Shown: positions 1 to 11,642 of the stretch, one piece after another
Layout of the letters: each line of letters starts with the position of its first letter
Numbering within the stretch: position 1 is the stretch's first letter
Source: Rhizaria sp. SCN 62-66
Taxonomy: Eukaryota; Rhizaria, unplaced
DNA length: 27,601 bases
Direction of reading: 5' to 3'
Assembly (NCBI GenBank): GCA_001724265.1
Contig: MEDY01000400.1
Coordinates: 1 to 27,601, forward strand
Notes under the pieces: generated by a model
Databases searched by the model: none
The model's input: only the letters and a program-made list of their open reading frames with translations
Told to the model about the DNA's origin: nothing
Made by a program: the position numbers and the translations under genes

Positions 1-899
1 CACAGGAAACGCCACCTTTATATACCCGCCCCGAAACGACCGTGGGTGGTGTTTGCCCCAGTGTGAGCCTGTGAGACTTGGTGTTTTATGCAGAATGTCA
101 GTTGTGACAACTGTCGGGCTACTTAAAGCGTAATGAATCTTGAAAAATACTAGAAGTCTTTCGTGTTTGGCAAAGGAGGCCAGCTTTGAGGGCTGAAACG
201 GCGTCGAAATGGATATTCTCACTAGATCATAACCGGATGCAGTGCCAAAATACATTGAAAACCTAGAAATAATAGAGTTGTTCTTCATAATAATACACAC
301 AATGTACGATGGCTCCGGTATATGCTCCAAATGTTTATCTCGCCCTGCGTCAGACAGACACCAACAGGAGGAGTGGGTTCAGTCAGACCAAGGGCCGTTT
401 TACGCTAGTTTTTGCGAACCGTCGTCTCTCACAATCATCACCACCAGTCAGCCTGTTGGTCGGTCAACGAGGGAATTGGGTCCACAGCACGCAAACGATC
501 GTCAGATAGACAATTTGGCATGTTCTCGTATATGTTGTTTACGGAATCTCCTAGTTATAATAGCGAAGACTCGTAGCTATGCGTATACTTCGAACTAATG
601 CCCCTTAGTTGTTCTGACGAACCAGACCCAACAGCTATCATGCAGCCTGCACTTTTCAAGTGCCTAACCACACAGATTACCGTCTATCACACTGCTATCC
701 CGACATCCGCATTTCACTTGTTTTCCGATAACCGTGCTTGCCTTTTTCTTTCTTACTGTGCAGCGCCAACCCCTCCAAGCCCTCTTCCCCATCTAGACCC
801 AACCTCCAAAGCCACACTCTCCGTCCCCCCCTCCCTTTGGACGGGCCCCACTCCCCCGCGCGTTACTGTCCCGCCGATCTCTCCGCACCAGCGCCAGCC
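1..899. other. Upstream region of the hydrolase gene, no supported gene
   Basis: I see no credible gene here. Roughly the first 700 bases are of mixed, partly AT-rich composition with only short unconvincing open frames. A TATATA string lies near position 20. From about 760 to 899 the + strand becomes strongly C-rich and pyrimidine-rich, which looks like a 5' leader of the gene starting at 900. A pyrimidine tract ending in TGCAG at about 763 resembles a splice acceptor, so a leader intron is possible, but I find no convincing donor for it. Confidence 0.5.
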
Positions 900-3800
900 A
901 TGGGCGGCAAGTTTTCCCGCGTGCAGTCCTACGACTGGCGCACGAGGGCGTACCGCGAAGTGTAGCCGTCGCTCCCCAGCGCCGCGCAGGCCATCTACCT
1001 GCCCTTCGACCCGCCCGCGCCGCCGCTCTCGGCCGGCTGGTGGGCCGACAAGTCCTCCCTCGCGTTCATCTACGGCGTCCGCGCCATCACGCCCGCGCTC
1101 GCGGCGTACCTGGTTGCTTGGACGGTGCTGCCCGCCGCGGCGCGGGCGTCGCAGCTCGGCGCGGCGGGGCTCCTGGCGGCGCTGCCGGCTGCGCTGCAAC
1201 GGCCGCTGCTGACGCTGCTCGTGGCCGCCTCGCGACTCATGCGCCCGCTCTTCGCTCTCAACGGCTGCAAGGCTGCTCACTCTGCGGCTGGGTCCGATGC
1301 GGCGACAGGAGTGCTGAATGCTAGTGCGAGTGTTGCAGTTGTACAGTCTCTCTTGACACTAATCACACGTGTCGGACGCTTGCTGCGGCCGTTGTCGGCA
1401 CTGCTGGCTCTGTTCCCGCGGCTGCTGACAGCACTAAACGAGCTCTCGATTGAGAAAGGTCTTTTGTCGATCTACTCTTCTCTCCTCACAAAACTTATTT
1501 CTCTATCACAGCTCGCCAACAACAGCAACAACAGCAACTCTGCAACCTCGGCAAGCTCAAACAAGAGCATCAGTAGCACTCTCAGCTTTGTCCTTTGCTC
1601 CAGTGCTAGCGCCACTACGCGCGCCAGTGCCACTGCGGCCGCGGCTTCAGCTGCGTCTGTGGGCCTGGCGAATCGGAGCCGCCTCGCGCGCTTGGGCGCA
1701 GTCCTGCTCACGGTCACTGCCCGGCTCTCCCAGCTCCTGCTGGCGATCCTCCCCGCGCGGCGCCACGTTGCACTGCTCTTCCGCGGCTTTGTCTATGCGC
1801 TGCGCGCCTGGTCAGTCGTCGAAGTTGCGTTCTACGGCTACTACCTGCACCGCCGGCGCGCGCTGACGAAGCGTTCCATCCCCGACGAGCTGCCGCCCAC
1901 GGCCGCGTTGCGGCGCGCGCACATCCGCCGCCTGCTCAACAACGTCATGGCGAGCGGTCGGTGCCCGATCCTGTTCATCCGCGCGTGGTACCGCGGCGCC
2001 GAGTTTAAGGACATCCGCCACGGAAACCTGCGCGAGTGGGTTTCTGGCTCTTTCTTCAACCGCGCGGTCGAGGAGTGCACAGAGGAGGAGGTCGCCGAGC
2101 TCGACGACACGATCGGGTACATCCAGCGCGCGACGGGGCTTGCGGCGTGCCGCGGATACAACAGTGCGGTGCCGTGCATCCGCTTCACGATGGATCCGCT
2201 CAACAGCGTCCACCGCCCGCTCGTCATGTACGCCGTGCTGCAGAGCACGGGGTACTTCGCCGGGCGCAACCTCTTCGCGCTGCTCGGCTTCAAGCAGGTC
2301 CAGGGCCCATTCTTCCGCTACTGGGTCCGCATTGCGCCCGGCAACGGCGGCGAGGAGCGGGCCAAGGCGCGCGGGCTGGCGCTGCAGCAGCAGAGGCTGC
2401 CGCCCGGCACTGTGCTGCGCGAAATGCCCAGCGACACGGCCGGCGCAGAGTTCGACAGCAGCACCAGCGCCAGCTGCGACAACTGGACGAACAGCAGCGC
2501 GAATGCGAGTATACGCGGGCCATATAGCAACATGGCGAGTTTCGACACCAATTACCCCGCGAACTCCTCGAGTGCCGGCAACAGCTTCGGCAGTGCTGGC
2601 TCAAGTGCGAGTGTGCCGAAGGCAACGGGTGTGTGGGACGAATTTGCACCTGAACACACCGCGTACGGCGCTGGTCGCCCTCGGCCTCAAAAGATCAACA
2701 GCAAGAACAATAGCAGCAGAGGCAATAGCTCGCGCTCGAGTGCAAACTCGAGCTTCAATCAGAACCAGCAAAACAGTGACCACATCAGCAGTACCTCTGC
2801 GAACGGCGGCGCTGGCGCAGAGTGGCCTAACTCTTCGCACTCGCGGCGGCCTAGCTTTGACCACGGCGCGTTCGCGGACCCTGTCGAGGCCGCTGAAGCC
2901 GCGGCGGGCGCCGTGGTCTTTTGCCACGGCATCGGCATCGGCGCGTGGACGTATATGCCGCTGCTGTACCAGCTCATCCAGCGCTACCCCCACCGCGACG
3001 TCTTCGTGCCCGAGTTCGACTACGTGTCGATGCGCCTGTCCGAGTACGTGCCCTCCGCGCGCCAGAACGCCTCGGGCGTGCGGCTCATGCTGGCCGAGTA
3101 CGGGCACGAAACGGCGGTGCTCATGGGGCACTCGTACGGCACGTTCGTCGTGAGCTACTGCCTCCGCTTTGCGACGCGCATTGTGGAACACGTGATCCTG
3201 ATCGACCCCGTGTGCTTCCTGATTCATCAGGTCGACGGCCCCTTCCAGTTCCTGTTCGCTCCGCCGTCGTGCGCGCAGTCGCGGATGATCCACTTCCTGG
3301 CGCAGACAGAGCTGGGCGTCGTGCACACGCTCTCGCGCAGGCTTTGGTGGTACCAGGTACGGCAAACCGCGTAACCTATAACAAAGTCAATTGCTTTGAC
3401 AACAATACTAACATGCAATTGAGTCCGCGTTTCATTGAATCTCGTTCAACTGTAAACATGTTATTTCTCTCTCTGACTCTCACAAACTTTACTTCATCTT
3501 TGTTTTCACTCACTATTATTCATCTCAGGCAATCCTGTGGGAAGACTGCATCCCCACGGGCTCCACGGTGGTGCTCTCTGCGCGCGACACGATCGTGCCC
3601 TCCGCGGCCGTGCGCCACTACCTGCAGCACTCGAGCGACCGTGTGCGCGTGCTCTGGCTTGAGCGCCTCGCTCACGCCGGCTTCATCGCCAACCCCGTCG
3701 CGCTGAACCAGGTGCTCGACTGCATTGCGCCCTTCACGCCGCAACCCTACGGTGTGACGCCCATCCCGCGGCCGCCGCGCGTGCCGTGCGCGCCGCCCTG

Positions 3801-6579
3801 CCCGGCCTCGGACACGAGCTTCGACGCGTCTCTGCTGTCGCCAGTCACGGCCAGCGTGCGCAGCGGGGCCGGCCACGGTCACAGTGCCCACGGTTTGTGC
3901 GTCCACGGGCACAGTGCTCACGGTCAGTGCGCTCATGGTCATAGCTCGGAGCATGGGCAGCCGTGCGGCGGCGCATGCGACGATGGTGATAACAACAGTG
4001 TTGATGTTGATGGCTATCACTATGGCCGTGTCGACACGATTCCTCTTGCGAAGCTGCCTCACAACCTGCGGTCTTCAGCCCCAGCATCTGGTGCGAGTGC
4101 TAACGCGAACACTAGCAACGAGGTCAACAGCAACACGGGCTGCGACGCGACTGGCAAGTCGAGTGGCGGCAACTCGTTTGTGTTGTCGCCGACGATGGCC
4201 ATTTCGTCCGCCGTTGCCGCAGCGGGGGCGCACCTGGCCTCGGCAGTGTCGTTCTTCCGCAAGCAAAGCACTGCGGCCGTCACTGATAACGATGTCAGCC
4301 CGAGCTCTGAGTCTGCGACCGTGAATGACAACGACGTTGACGATGCCAATGCGGACTCGGTTACTGCGACTGCGACGGTAGCCTCTGCAACCGCGACTGC
4401 GTCGATGCCGACTCTGACCGACGTGGGCCTCTCGACCGTCTTCCGCGTGCCCGCCCTGATCCCGGCCGCGGTCTCCGGCACCGGATCCGACGTGCCGGCC
4501 ACGATCGAGCACGACCCCACGCAGCCGCACCGCGCCGCGATCCTCTTCGGCCCGCTGCCCGGCGACGCGTACGGCGCGCGCACTGGCGGAGACTGTGCGA
4601 CCACTGCGGCCGACATCGTCACGAGCGTTCACACCAGCGATAATTGCTGTGATGCTAACCAAGACAGCAACAAGGTGTCGTTTGCTAAGCAGAACCTCTC
4701 TGCCTCTGACCAAGCCACAGCAATTGCTGCCGCTGCGGCAGCGACTGCGATCGCAGCGGCTACGTCTCTTAGCAACAACAACTCCAACTCGAGCGGACTG
4801 TCGGAGCTCAACAGTGGAAGTCCCAGCAGCGACAGCAAGAGTACTGTTAATGTCGGTTCTAGCGTTGGTGGCACTCCTGCTGTCGCGACGACTATCATTG
4901 TCGACGGTGTCCGCCGCTACGGTCACTCCGGCGCGCGCGTGTGCGCCGCGACGTGCGTGTCGGCGTGCTGTGTGCGCCGCTACTTCGCGCCCTTCGTCCC
5001 CACGAAGCTGCCCGGCGGCATTGCAGGCGCGGCGGCGCACCTGCGGGAGCACGAGGAAGCCAACGCTCTCTCGCGCAAGTTTGCCACCGCTCACGCGAAC
5101 GCCAACTTCAACGCTGACACAGAAGGTGGGGACGGTAACGGTGAAGGCAGCAGCTTCGACCGGAACGGGATGTACAGCGGACGCTGGGCTGATCGTAACG
5201 GCATTGCTCTGGCCCACGCAGACAGCGATGGCGATGAAGACTCCGAGCTGAAGACGCAGCAGCAGCAAAAACAACAACAACATCTGCAGTCCGTGAAGTC
5301 ACACGATTTTAGCCACAGAAGCACTTTGAGCACGTCGATTATTAGTAAGACTAGCGATACAGCCGATGTTGACACGAGTTTCGACTCTGTCGCTGTGGCC
5401 AACGCTGAGTGCACAGCCGCGGCTATCCAAGCCGCGGTCACTGCTGCCGGTCAGAACGTCAACGCTGGTGACCCCAACGTCAGCTTTAATGGTCACGACG
5501 ACTCGTTCGACGCAAGCTCCAGTGACTACCCGAGCAACGCTGGCGGTGGCGCCAGCGCGAGCGCGACTGCAACACCACGTGTTAGTAAACTGCAAAACTC
5601 GCCGTTCACTCCCAACAGCAGCACGGGCAACGCGGGCACTAGCAGCGTCGCTCGTGGCTCGGCGCATGCCCACTACCACAGCCGCGGCGGCAAGGGCCCT
5701 CGCGTCGAGTACGTGCCCCCGTCCGTGCACGCTGCGCTCAGCGCCGAGTCAGCGAGCATTGCTGCAGCGGCAACTGCAGCGGCCGCGGAGCGCGATGACT
5801 TGAGTGACGCGATGTCGACCGACAATCACTTCTTTAGCACGATTGCGCGCGCAAGCGGTGTTGCTATCAAAACGACGCCACAGGTTTCTAACAACAACGG
5901 TCGAGCGAACGCTGACTTCAGCAACACTGTTAGTGTGAACGACAACGTGTTCGTGAAGTCTCCGCTTGTTGTCATGATGTCTGCATCGTCTTCCGCGTCA
6001 TCGCTCTCCGGACTGTCAACTGCAAGCAGCAGCGTTACCGCGAACAACGCAGCCGCCAGAGCCACGAACCTTGCCGAGTCCAAGTGCGACTCTGGCTCCG
6101 TGAACAGTGCAGACGCTCGCGCAGGCTCTAACGTTAATGCCACAACGACGACGACAACGACGACGACAACAACCGGTGCCGGTCCTCGCCTCCGTCTCCG
6201 CTACAACAACGAAAACAACGCAAACACTGCCAACGTCACAGGCGACGCGAGCAACACACCGCACGTTCCCTCTCTAACTTCAGTGAACCCTAGCGACGAC
6301 ACATCAGCCGCGACGAGCCGCAGTCCTGATACTGCTGCTGCTGCTGTTGTGAACGAGAATGGTGACGCTGCAGCGGCGGTCGACGTGCACGGCTACTACG
6401 AGCGCAACTACGTCGCCCCTGTGCGCGCCAAGACCTTTGCGCCGCCCGCGCTGGACGAGCACGGCAACGAGGCGCGCTGCGGACCCACGCCCAAGCCGCT
6501 TGTGCTGCGCAACCTGCCCTCGCCGCACGGCGGGGCCGAGGCCACCGAGCTTGCCAGCCAGGGACTCCACTATGTCTGA
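900..6579 (+). CDS. Membrane-associated alpha/beta hydrolase with giant low-complexity tail (2 exons, in-frame TAG)
   Basis: Exons 900-3356 and 3529-6579 give 1,835 codons ending in TGA. The start has a strong context (GCC ATG G) and begins MGGKFSR, a possible N-myristoylation site. Codon 22 is TAG (963-965), yet the frame continues without ATG until 1239 and encodes a hydrophobic segment (about 54-77). A second hydrophobic segment lies at about 289-320. Residues 325-445 (EFKDIRHGNLREW at about 368) resemble, from memory, membrane alpha/beta hydrolases of fungi and oomycetes. After an Asn/Ser-rich insert comes the hydrolase fold: HG at 676-677, nucleophile elbow GHSYG with Ser745, Asp839 in LSARD and His868 in LAHAG. 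The triad is complete only after splicing. Residues about 880-1835 are low complexity with a His/Gly repeat and a Cys-rich island near 4942-4980. It is probably a lipase or esterase; the substrate is unknown. Confidence 0.82.
963..965 (+). other. In-frame TAG codon inside the hydrolase reading frame
   Basis: TAG is codon 22 of the frame that starts at 900 and stays open to the donor at 3357. The next base is C. The 273 bases after it contain no ATG in frame but encode a membrane-like segment, so initiation downstream would lose conserved-looking sequence. It may be a sense codon, a readthrough stop or a sequence error. Confidence 0.75.
3357..3528 (+). other. Intron of the hydrolase gene (172 nt, phase 0)
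   Basis: The donor is CCAG|GTACGG and the acceptor is ATCTCAG|GCA. It is AT-rich against GC-rich flanks and contains in-frame stops. Splicing joins the Ser-containing half of the hydrolase fold to the exon carrying the Asp and His of the triad, which supports the boundaries. Confidence 0.9.
3871..3969 (+). repeat. His/Gly/Ser-rich tandem repeat in the hydrolase tail
   Basis: The codons give an imperfect repeat of the form GHSAHG with interspersed Cys, about 33 residues with roughly nine His and three Cys. This composition could bind metal. The function is not known and it lies outside the catalytic fold. Confidence 0.7.
6142..6174 (+). repeat. ACN triplet repeat encoding 11 threonines
   Basis: Eleven consecutive ACA/ACG/ACC codons lie in the hydrolase tail. 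The third base varies, so it is not a pure triplet run. Confidence 0.85.
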
Positions 6580-7153
6580 GCGCGAAGCTACGGGGTCTGT
6601 GACCGGCTTAAGCAAATCATGATGGTTTATGCTGTTGCGAACATGTTGAGTTGATGTTGTTTATTTTTACAAGTCATAGGGCAGGTCTGCGTCGCGCTGG
6701 CCTCAATCGATTATTTCTCCAACCAGATTCAATTAACTTTGTAAAGACGCACACTTTGCGCGTAGTATACGTTTCTTTCATCAACACTGGCTCGGCTAGA
6801 GCGTGTTACATTCTAGTTTGTTAATTTTAAGTTTCCCCCCTCTGTTTTAAATAATCGGACTTCGTTTTGTCTTAGCCTTTTTGGGCAGCAAAGTAACGTA
6901 AACCCAAACCATTCATTCACAGTGCATTGTACGTACACAGCACGTAGACTCAAACCATGATATCTAAGTGCCTCTCGACCGCATTGCGACATGAATACTT
7001 GTGATATCTTTCATTCCTCTGAATACAAATATCTTTTTGAATTGTACTCAGCAACAACAGCTAACAAGTACACATACAAGGCACTGTTAGGTTTGTCTAA
7101 GAAGACCTATAATCTTGATCCGTATGCCAGTTGTTCCCAGCGAGCACGCTTAC
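6580..7153. other. Convergent intergenic region
   Basis: This AT-rich gap of 574 bp lies between the stop codons of the hydrolase (+) and the HORMA gene (-). It must hold both 3' untranslated regions. I see no third gene, and no polyadenylation signal that I would trust. Confidence 0.6.
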
Positions 7154-10100
7154 TCAACCAGAGGTAACACTGCTGCCAAACGAGTACGCGTCGCCGCTGG
7201 CCCCAGTGACAGCGCCGGTGCCAGCAGAGCCGAACTGGGCGGCACGGTACCGGACGCTGCCCGCAGCAGCGCCGGCCCTGCCCTTGGCGGCCGCGGGCTG
7301 CGGCTTGGCAGTGCCGGCGAGCAGCACGCTCGTGCCAGCCTTGGTCACGGTCTTGATGCTACTCGTGCCAGTGATAGCGCTCTTGTTGTTGTTGCTGTTC
7401 AGGATGCGTGAGACGATGTTGGCGCCGTTATGATACGCGTTCTCGTCGTTGTCAGCGCCACTGCTGCTGCGGCCGCTGCTGCTGCTACTGCTACTACTGC
7501 TACTGCGGCTGCTAGTTGTATTGGAGGCAAGGAGCACAGAGCCGCCGTGGCGTCCGTCGGCGGCAGCGGCGGCCGGCACGGCAGCGGCCTTGCGTGCGCG
7601 CTTTGCAGCAGGCGCCTTGGCACTAGAATCAGTTACTCCAGAGTCAGTAGCGTCGGCGTCAGTGAGCGCGTTGGAGTCAGTCCAGTCAGTGTTCTCAGTG
7701 CTCGCGTTGGTGCCAGCGTCAGAGTCGGCGTTTGAATGAGACTGAATACTCAGAGCGCGTTTGCGAGCTGCGGCTGCGAGCATTGTCGGCGAAGTTAAGC
7801 CGCGCGCAGAAGTCAAGCCGCCGGCCGGCGTCAGACCACTCAGGGTCTTAGATGCGTGAGCGCCAGAGCTAAAGCTAGAAGTTGAGCTGATGGTTGTGGC
7901 TGCAGCGCCAGCAGTGGGCGCAAAGGAAGTTAGGCCGCCTAGCAGCACGCTGCGCGGGGCGCCGGCGCCGGACCTATGCGTACTGCTGAAGCCGTGTGTG
8001 CCTGGAAATAACAGCGAGGAGGTGCCACCTGAACCGGCAGTGCTAGCAAGCAACAACGATGACGACGAAGAGGAGCTGCTAGAGAGCATGGAGGTGGACA
8101 TGGCAGCGCGTTCAGTCGACGCGCTTAAGGCACCCTTAGCAGTGGCGCCACGACTGTTGCTTGAATCGTCAGTGACAGTGCTGCTGCTGCCGCTGTTGTA
8201 GTGTTCAGAGTCAACGAAAGAGAATATACCGCCGCTCTTGGTCGCAGCCGCCGCGGCAACGCTCTTACTGACAGCAGCGTTCATCCTGCCCATCACCGCA
8301 GCGCCGCCGCTCGGCCTTCCTCTCGCGTTGCTTGTGTTCGTGTTGGCCGTGTTCTTGTCCCCTGCGACATCGATGCGGTGGACCGGCTTGCGCGAGGGCG
8401 CCGGCCCGCGCTTGAGCACGTCCTTGTACGTGTGCACAAGCTCGCGGCCCACCATCGCCGCGACGCACACGCGCACCGCCGCCTCAGCGCGCTCCTCCGC
8501 GTTCAGCCCGCTCACCGCTCCTGCACCGGTGTGCGTGGGGCGGGGGCAGATGCGCGCGACTGCGGGGGCGTGCGCGGCCGCCAGCGCCGAGACTGTGGTG
8601 CCTAGTGCAGCCGCGAGCACGTGGCGGCAGAAGGCGTTGAAGTCGTGCGGCGACACGGCGCCGAACGCGGCGGGATCGCGCTTGCGGACAGGCAAGCTGT
8701 GGTAGTCGGTGTAGTCGCTGCGCTCGAGGCCGCTGTCACTGTCACTTTCGCTCCCGCCTGCACCGGTCCTGGCGCTGGCACTGGCACTGGTGGCGCTGTC
8801 AGTCGCCGCCTTAGTCTTAAGGTGACTATGGGCGGCGGTATGGGCGGGCTGGCGAGCAGTCGCAGTGCCGGACTCACTGTCGCTGCTGGACGACTGTGAG
8901 GCGAGCTGGCTAGGGCTGAAGCGGCCCTTGGTCGCAGCACCCTTAGAAGTGCTCATTGCGCGTTTCGAGCTCGCTTGCTGAGTTGCAACTTTTGTTGCTC
9001 CAGTCACGGAGCGAGCGCTCTTGGTCCTAGTGTCACCGCTCTGGTGACTCTCGATGTCGTAGCTGCTGCCGGCGGCATTCTTGGCGACTCCACGCTTGCC
9101 GGCGCGGCGCTGAGTCATTGCGTAGCTGTCATCCTCGTCATTATCGTCGTCGATGATATAGCCGTTAGCGCCCGTGTCATCGTCGGTATCCTCAGTGAGG
9201 TGGTGGTCCAAGGCGCCCGCCGCGACGACCGAGACGGCCGGGGTGCGGGGCATCGCGGCGGCGGCCTCGGCCTCGCTGTCGTCACCGTGGCTGTACAGAC
9301 CGTAGCTGTAGCCGTGACTGCGGGCGTGGCTGGAGCTGTGAAGCGATGCGCCGGTGTCGCGCTTGTGAGAGTCCTTGCTCCGAGCGCTCTTGGGCCGGTC
9401 CAGAGTGAGATACAGCGGGCCCGTCGGCTGCGGCGCCGGCGCCTCGTAGTCATCGTCCTCGTCGGCAATTGTGCCGCTAATGCCGTCGCTGATGCCGCCA
9501 CTGACGCTGCCGCCGCCGCCGAAGGAACCAGCACCAGTGGCCGCGAGCTCGGCTTGCTCACGGTCGCTCGCGTCACCGCCGTTGCCGCCGTCGCCACTCT
9601 TGGACTCCGCGTCAAAGCGGCTGCTCCGACGGACACCATCGCCAACGCGACTGCTGTCACTAGTGAGGCTGGTGTTGTTCGCGACTTTGGCGCGCTTGCC
9701 ACCGGCACTCGCGACGCCCCCGGTCAGACTGGCGTTACTGCGGCTTTCACTAGCGTGCAAGCTTGTGTTGGCGTCGTTGCTGCTGCTCTGGAGCCGCTTG
9801 GAGCGCGCGGACCGCAGCGACAGCCGCTGCTGCATTGCCGTCGCCAGCCGCTCGCCGCTGCCAGTGCTTTGCGCTGTGGCCGCGGTGGCTGCCGAGCCAG
9901 TCGAGGCAACGGAAGCCGCGCCGACCGAGCCCGCGCTGTCGAGCACTGTAGGGCCGCGGCGCGGGCGCATGAAGCCAGTCAAACTGCTGCTGTTGGTGTT
10001 GATACTAGCGCTGCCGAGTGTGCTGGGGGCGAGTGACACGCGGGCATCACCGCCGATGTGGCCGCTCTTGTAGCCGTCGTCACCGCCGCCGAACTCGTCG

Positions 10101-11642
10101 TTGGAGTGATCGTCAGCGTCGTCGGCGAAGGGCGGCGGCGAGCCCCGTGTTATGGCAGTGGTCTGCGACAGGTTGGATGGCGACGTAAAGTCAACGCCAG
10201 CGCCAACACCAATGCCGTGATCGAGAGCAGTAGAATGACTGTGAGCGGCCCCAGTACTTGACTGCGACGCAGTGACCGTGACGCTGTGACTGCCGCCGCT
10301 GGCGTCAGCAGCGCCGTGGCCCGCGATCGCGCGCGCCGCGTCCCCGCGCAGCACGGTCGCTGCGTGGTACTCGCGGCCCTCGTCCTCCCCCCACCCGCGG
10401 GAGTCGTAGTTGCTGTTATGGGCGCTGTCTCCGAGGTCAAGCTCACCACCAGCGCTCGCGCTTGCACCCGAGTCATCGGCGCCATCGGTCATCGCCGCTC
10501 CTGCGCTTAAGGCGCCGTCAGCGCTCGCGTCGGCGCGGGATTTAGCAACAGCAGCGGAGCCTGAGGCGACTGCGCCCTCGACAAACGAGTCGGCAATAGA
10601 CTTCATCTTGACGGAGACTTCGTGGAACCGGGTCTTGACTTCGCCGACGCGCACCTTGAACGGGCGCTGCTCGAACACAAGCGCGTCGCTCTCGGCCCCG
10701 GGCCGGAAGTATTGCGGCTCGTAGTCCTCGGGCGTGATCCCGTCGCGGTACTGTAGCTTCACCGTGATGTACCGGTGTTGCGGCAGCGACTTGAGGGTCT
10801 GCGCCAGCGTCACGAGGGTGCGGATAAGGCGCACTGTCGAGTCGCGGATCTCCTCTTTGGTGGTGACGGGCGCGGTGTGGCTGGCGCCGCCCTCGGTCGT
10901 GTGCGTCATCGACATCGCTGTGAGGGGAAAGTCACGAAAGTAGAGTAAAACAAGCAGATGTTTAAGGAAAATTGGAAAATATTGCTCTCAATGATACAAC
11001 TATAAAGAAAAAATGCATAACTAAGTTATTTTAAGTTGCCGCTGGGTTTTAAATAGAGCGTTATGTTTCAAATTGAGACGCAACGTACAGGGACCGAGAC
11101 AGAGCCCGTCGGCCTCTTCGGGGTAGTCAACGTGGAACTGGTAGCACTCGAGCAGCGTGTTGCGGTCCTCGCCCTTGGCGTAGACGGCAAACACCACGTC
11201 TGACAGGTAGTGCTTGTCGAGCGCGTCGAACACGCCCTGCTCGAGCCAGTTGATCAGGAGCTGGGACTCGGGCCGCGTGGGCAGCAGGGTGCGGATCGTG
11301 AGGCCGGTGAGCTTCTTGTCCTGGAAACAGTCCTCCGGAAAGAGGTTACGGAGGTAGACGATGCTGCTGATTGCCGTGCGGACCAGGTTCTGTGGGTGAA
11401 AAGTCGAGTTTTTCAGGGCGTTGGGAGCGAGTGAAAGGCGAGTATGAGCAAGAATGCTAGAGCAGAGAGGGACGTTGCTGAGCTGCGAGGCCAAAGCAGG
11501 AAGATAGATCGGACGTCATGAAATAGCACCGCAACATATTGGAAACAATGCGTACCTTGACGAGAGTGGTTGATTGCTGTACTGTAATCTCGTCCTGAAC
11601 GGTGCGCTGGCGCTGGAGTTGTGCGCCTCCGAGAGTCGCCAT
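7154..11642 (-). CDS. HOP1: HOP1/ASY1/HORMAD-type meiotic HORMA domain protein (3 exons)
   Basis: Exons 11642-11556, 11389-11089 and 10917-7154 join in frame to 1,383 residues ending in TGA. The HORMA domain covers about residues 20-245. The splice joins TTLVK to NLVRTAISSIVYLRNLFPEDCF, the typical start of the fold, and exon 3 supplies the RYITVKLQYRDGITPEDYEP stretch (178-197) that is diagnostic of HOP1/ASY1/HORMAD1 rather than MAD2 or REV7. Family members sit on the meiotic chromosome axis and promote inter-homolog recombination and checkpoint signalling. The remaining 1,100 or so residues are Ser/Ala/Thr/Gly-rich and disordered, with at least six SQ or TQ sites, as in ATM/ATR targets. One less biased island at about 865-975 might be a chromatin-binding helical domain. 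There is no Cys-rich zinc finger as in yeast Hop1. At more than twice the usual family length, the tail is unusual. Confidence 0.88.
10918..11088 (-). other. HORMA gene intron 2 (171 nt, phase 1)
   Basis: On the minus strand the donor is CCCT|GTACGT and the acceptor is CCTCACAG|CG. The split codon becomes TCG (Ser130). Phases match only with these ends, and the intron is AT-rich. The exon side of the donor lacks the usual AG. Confidence 0.85.
11390..11555 (-). other. HORMA gene intron 1 (166 nt, phase 0)
   Basis: On the minus strand the donor is CAAG|GTACGC and the acceptor is CACCCACAG|AAC. Splicing reconstitutes the N-terminal helix of the HORMA domain (LVK joined to NLVRTA). Confidence 0.88.

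Noticed and set aside
242-598. 118-codon open frame in the left flank
   Set aside because: It lacks an ATG at its first codon, lies in AT-rich DNA unlike the exons here and shows no motif.
304-763. Leader intron from GTACG at 304 to TGCAG at 763
   Set aside because: The length of 460 nt is outside the observed class and the exon side does not end in AG; GTACG also occurs by chance inside exons.
950-965. A 16-nt mini-intron GTACCGCGAAGTGTAG that would remove the TAG in the hydrolase
   Set aside because: Removing 16 nt shifts the frame away from the open frame on the right, and the length is far below the 166-190 nt of all other introns.
4075-5283. 402-codon open frame on the minus strand, antisense to the hydrolase
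   Set aside because: The plus strand has the complete family motifs, introns and codon pattern; long antisense frames are expected in GC-rich coding DNA.
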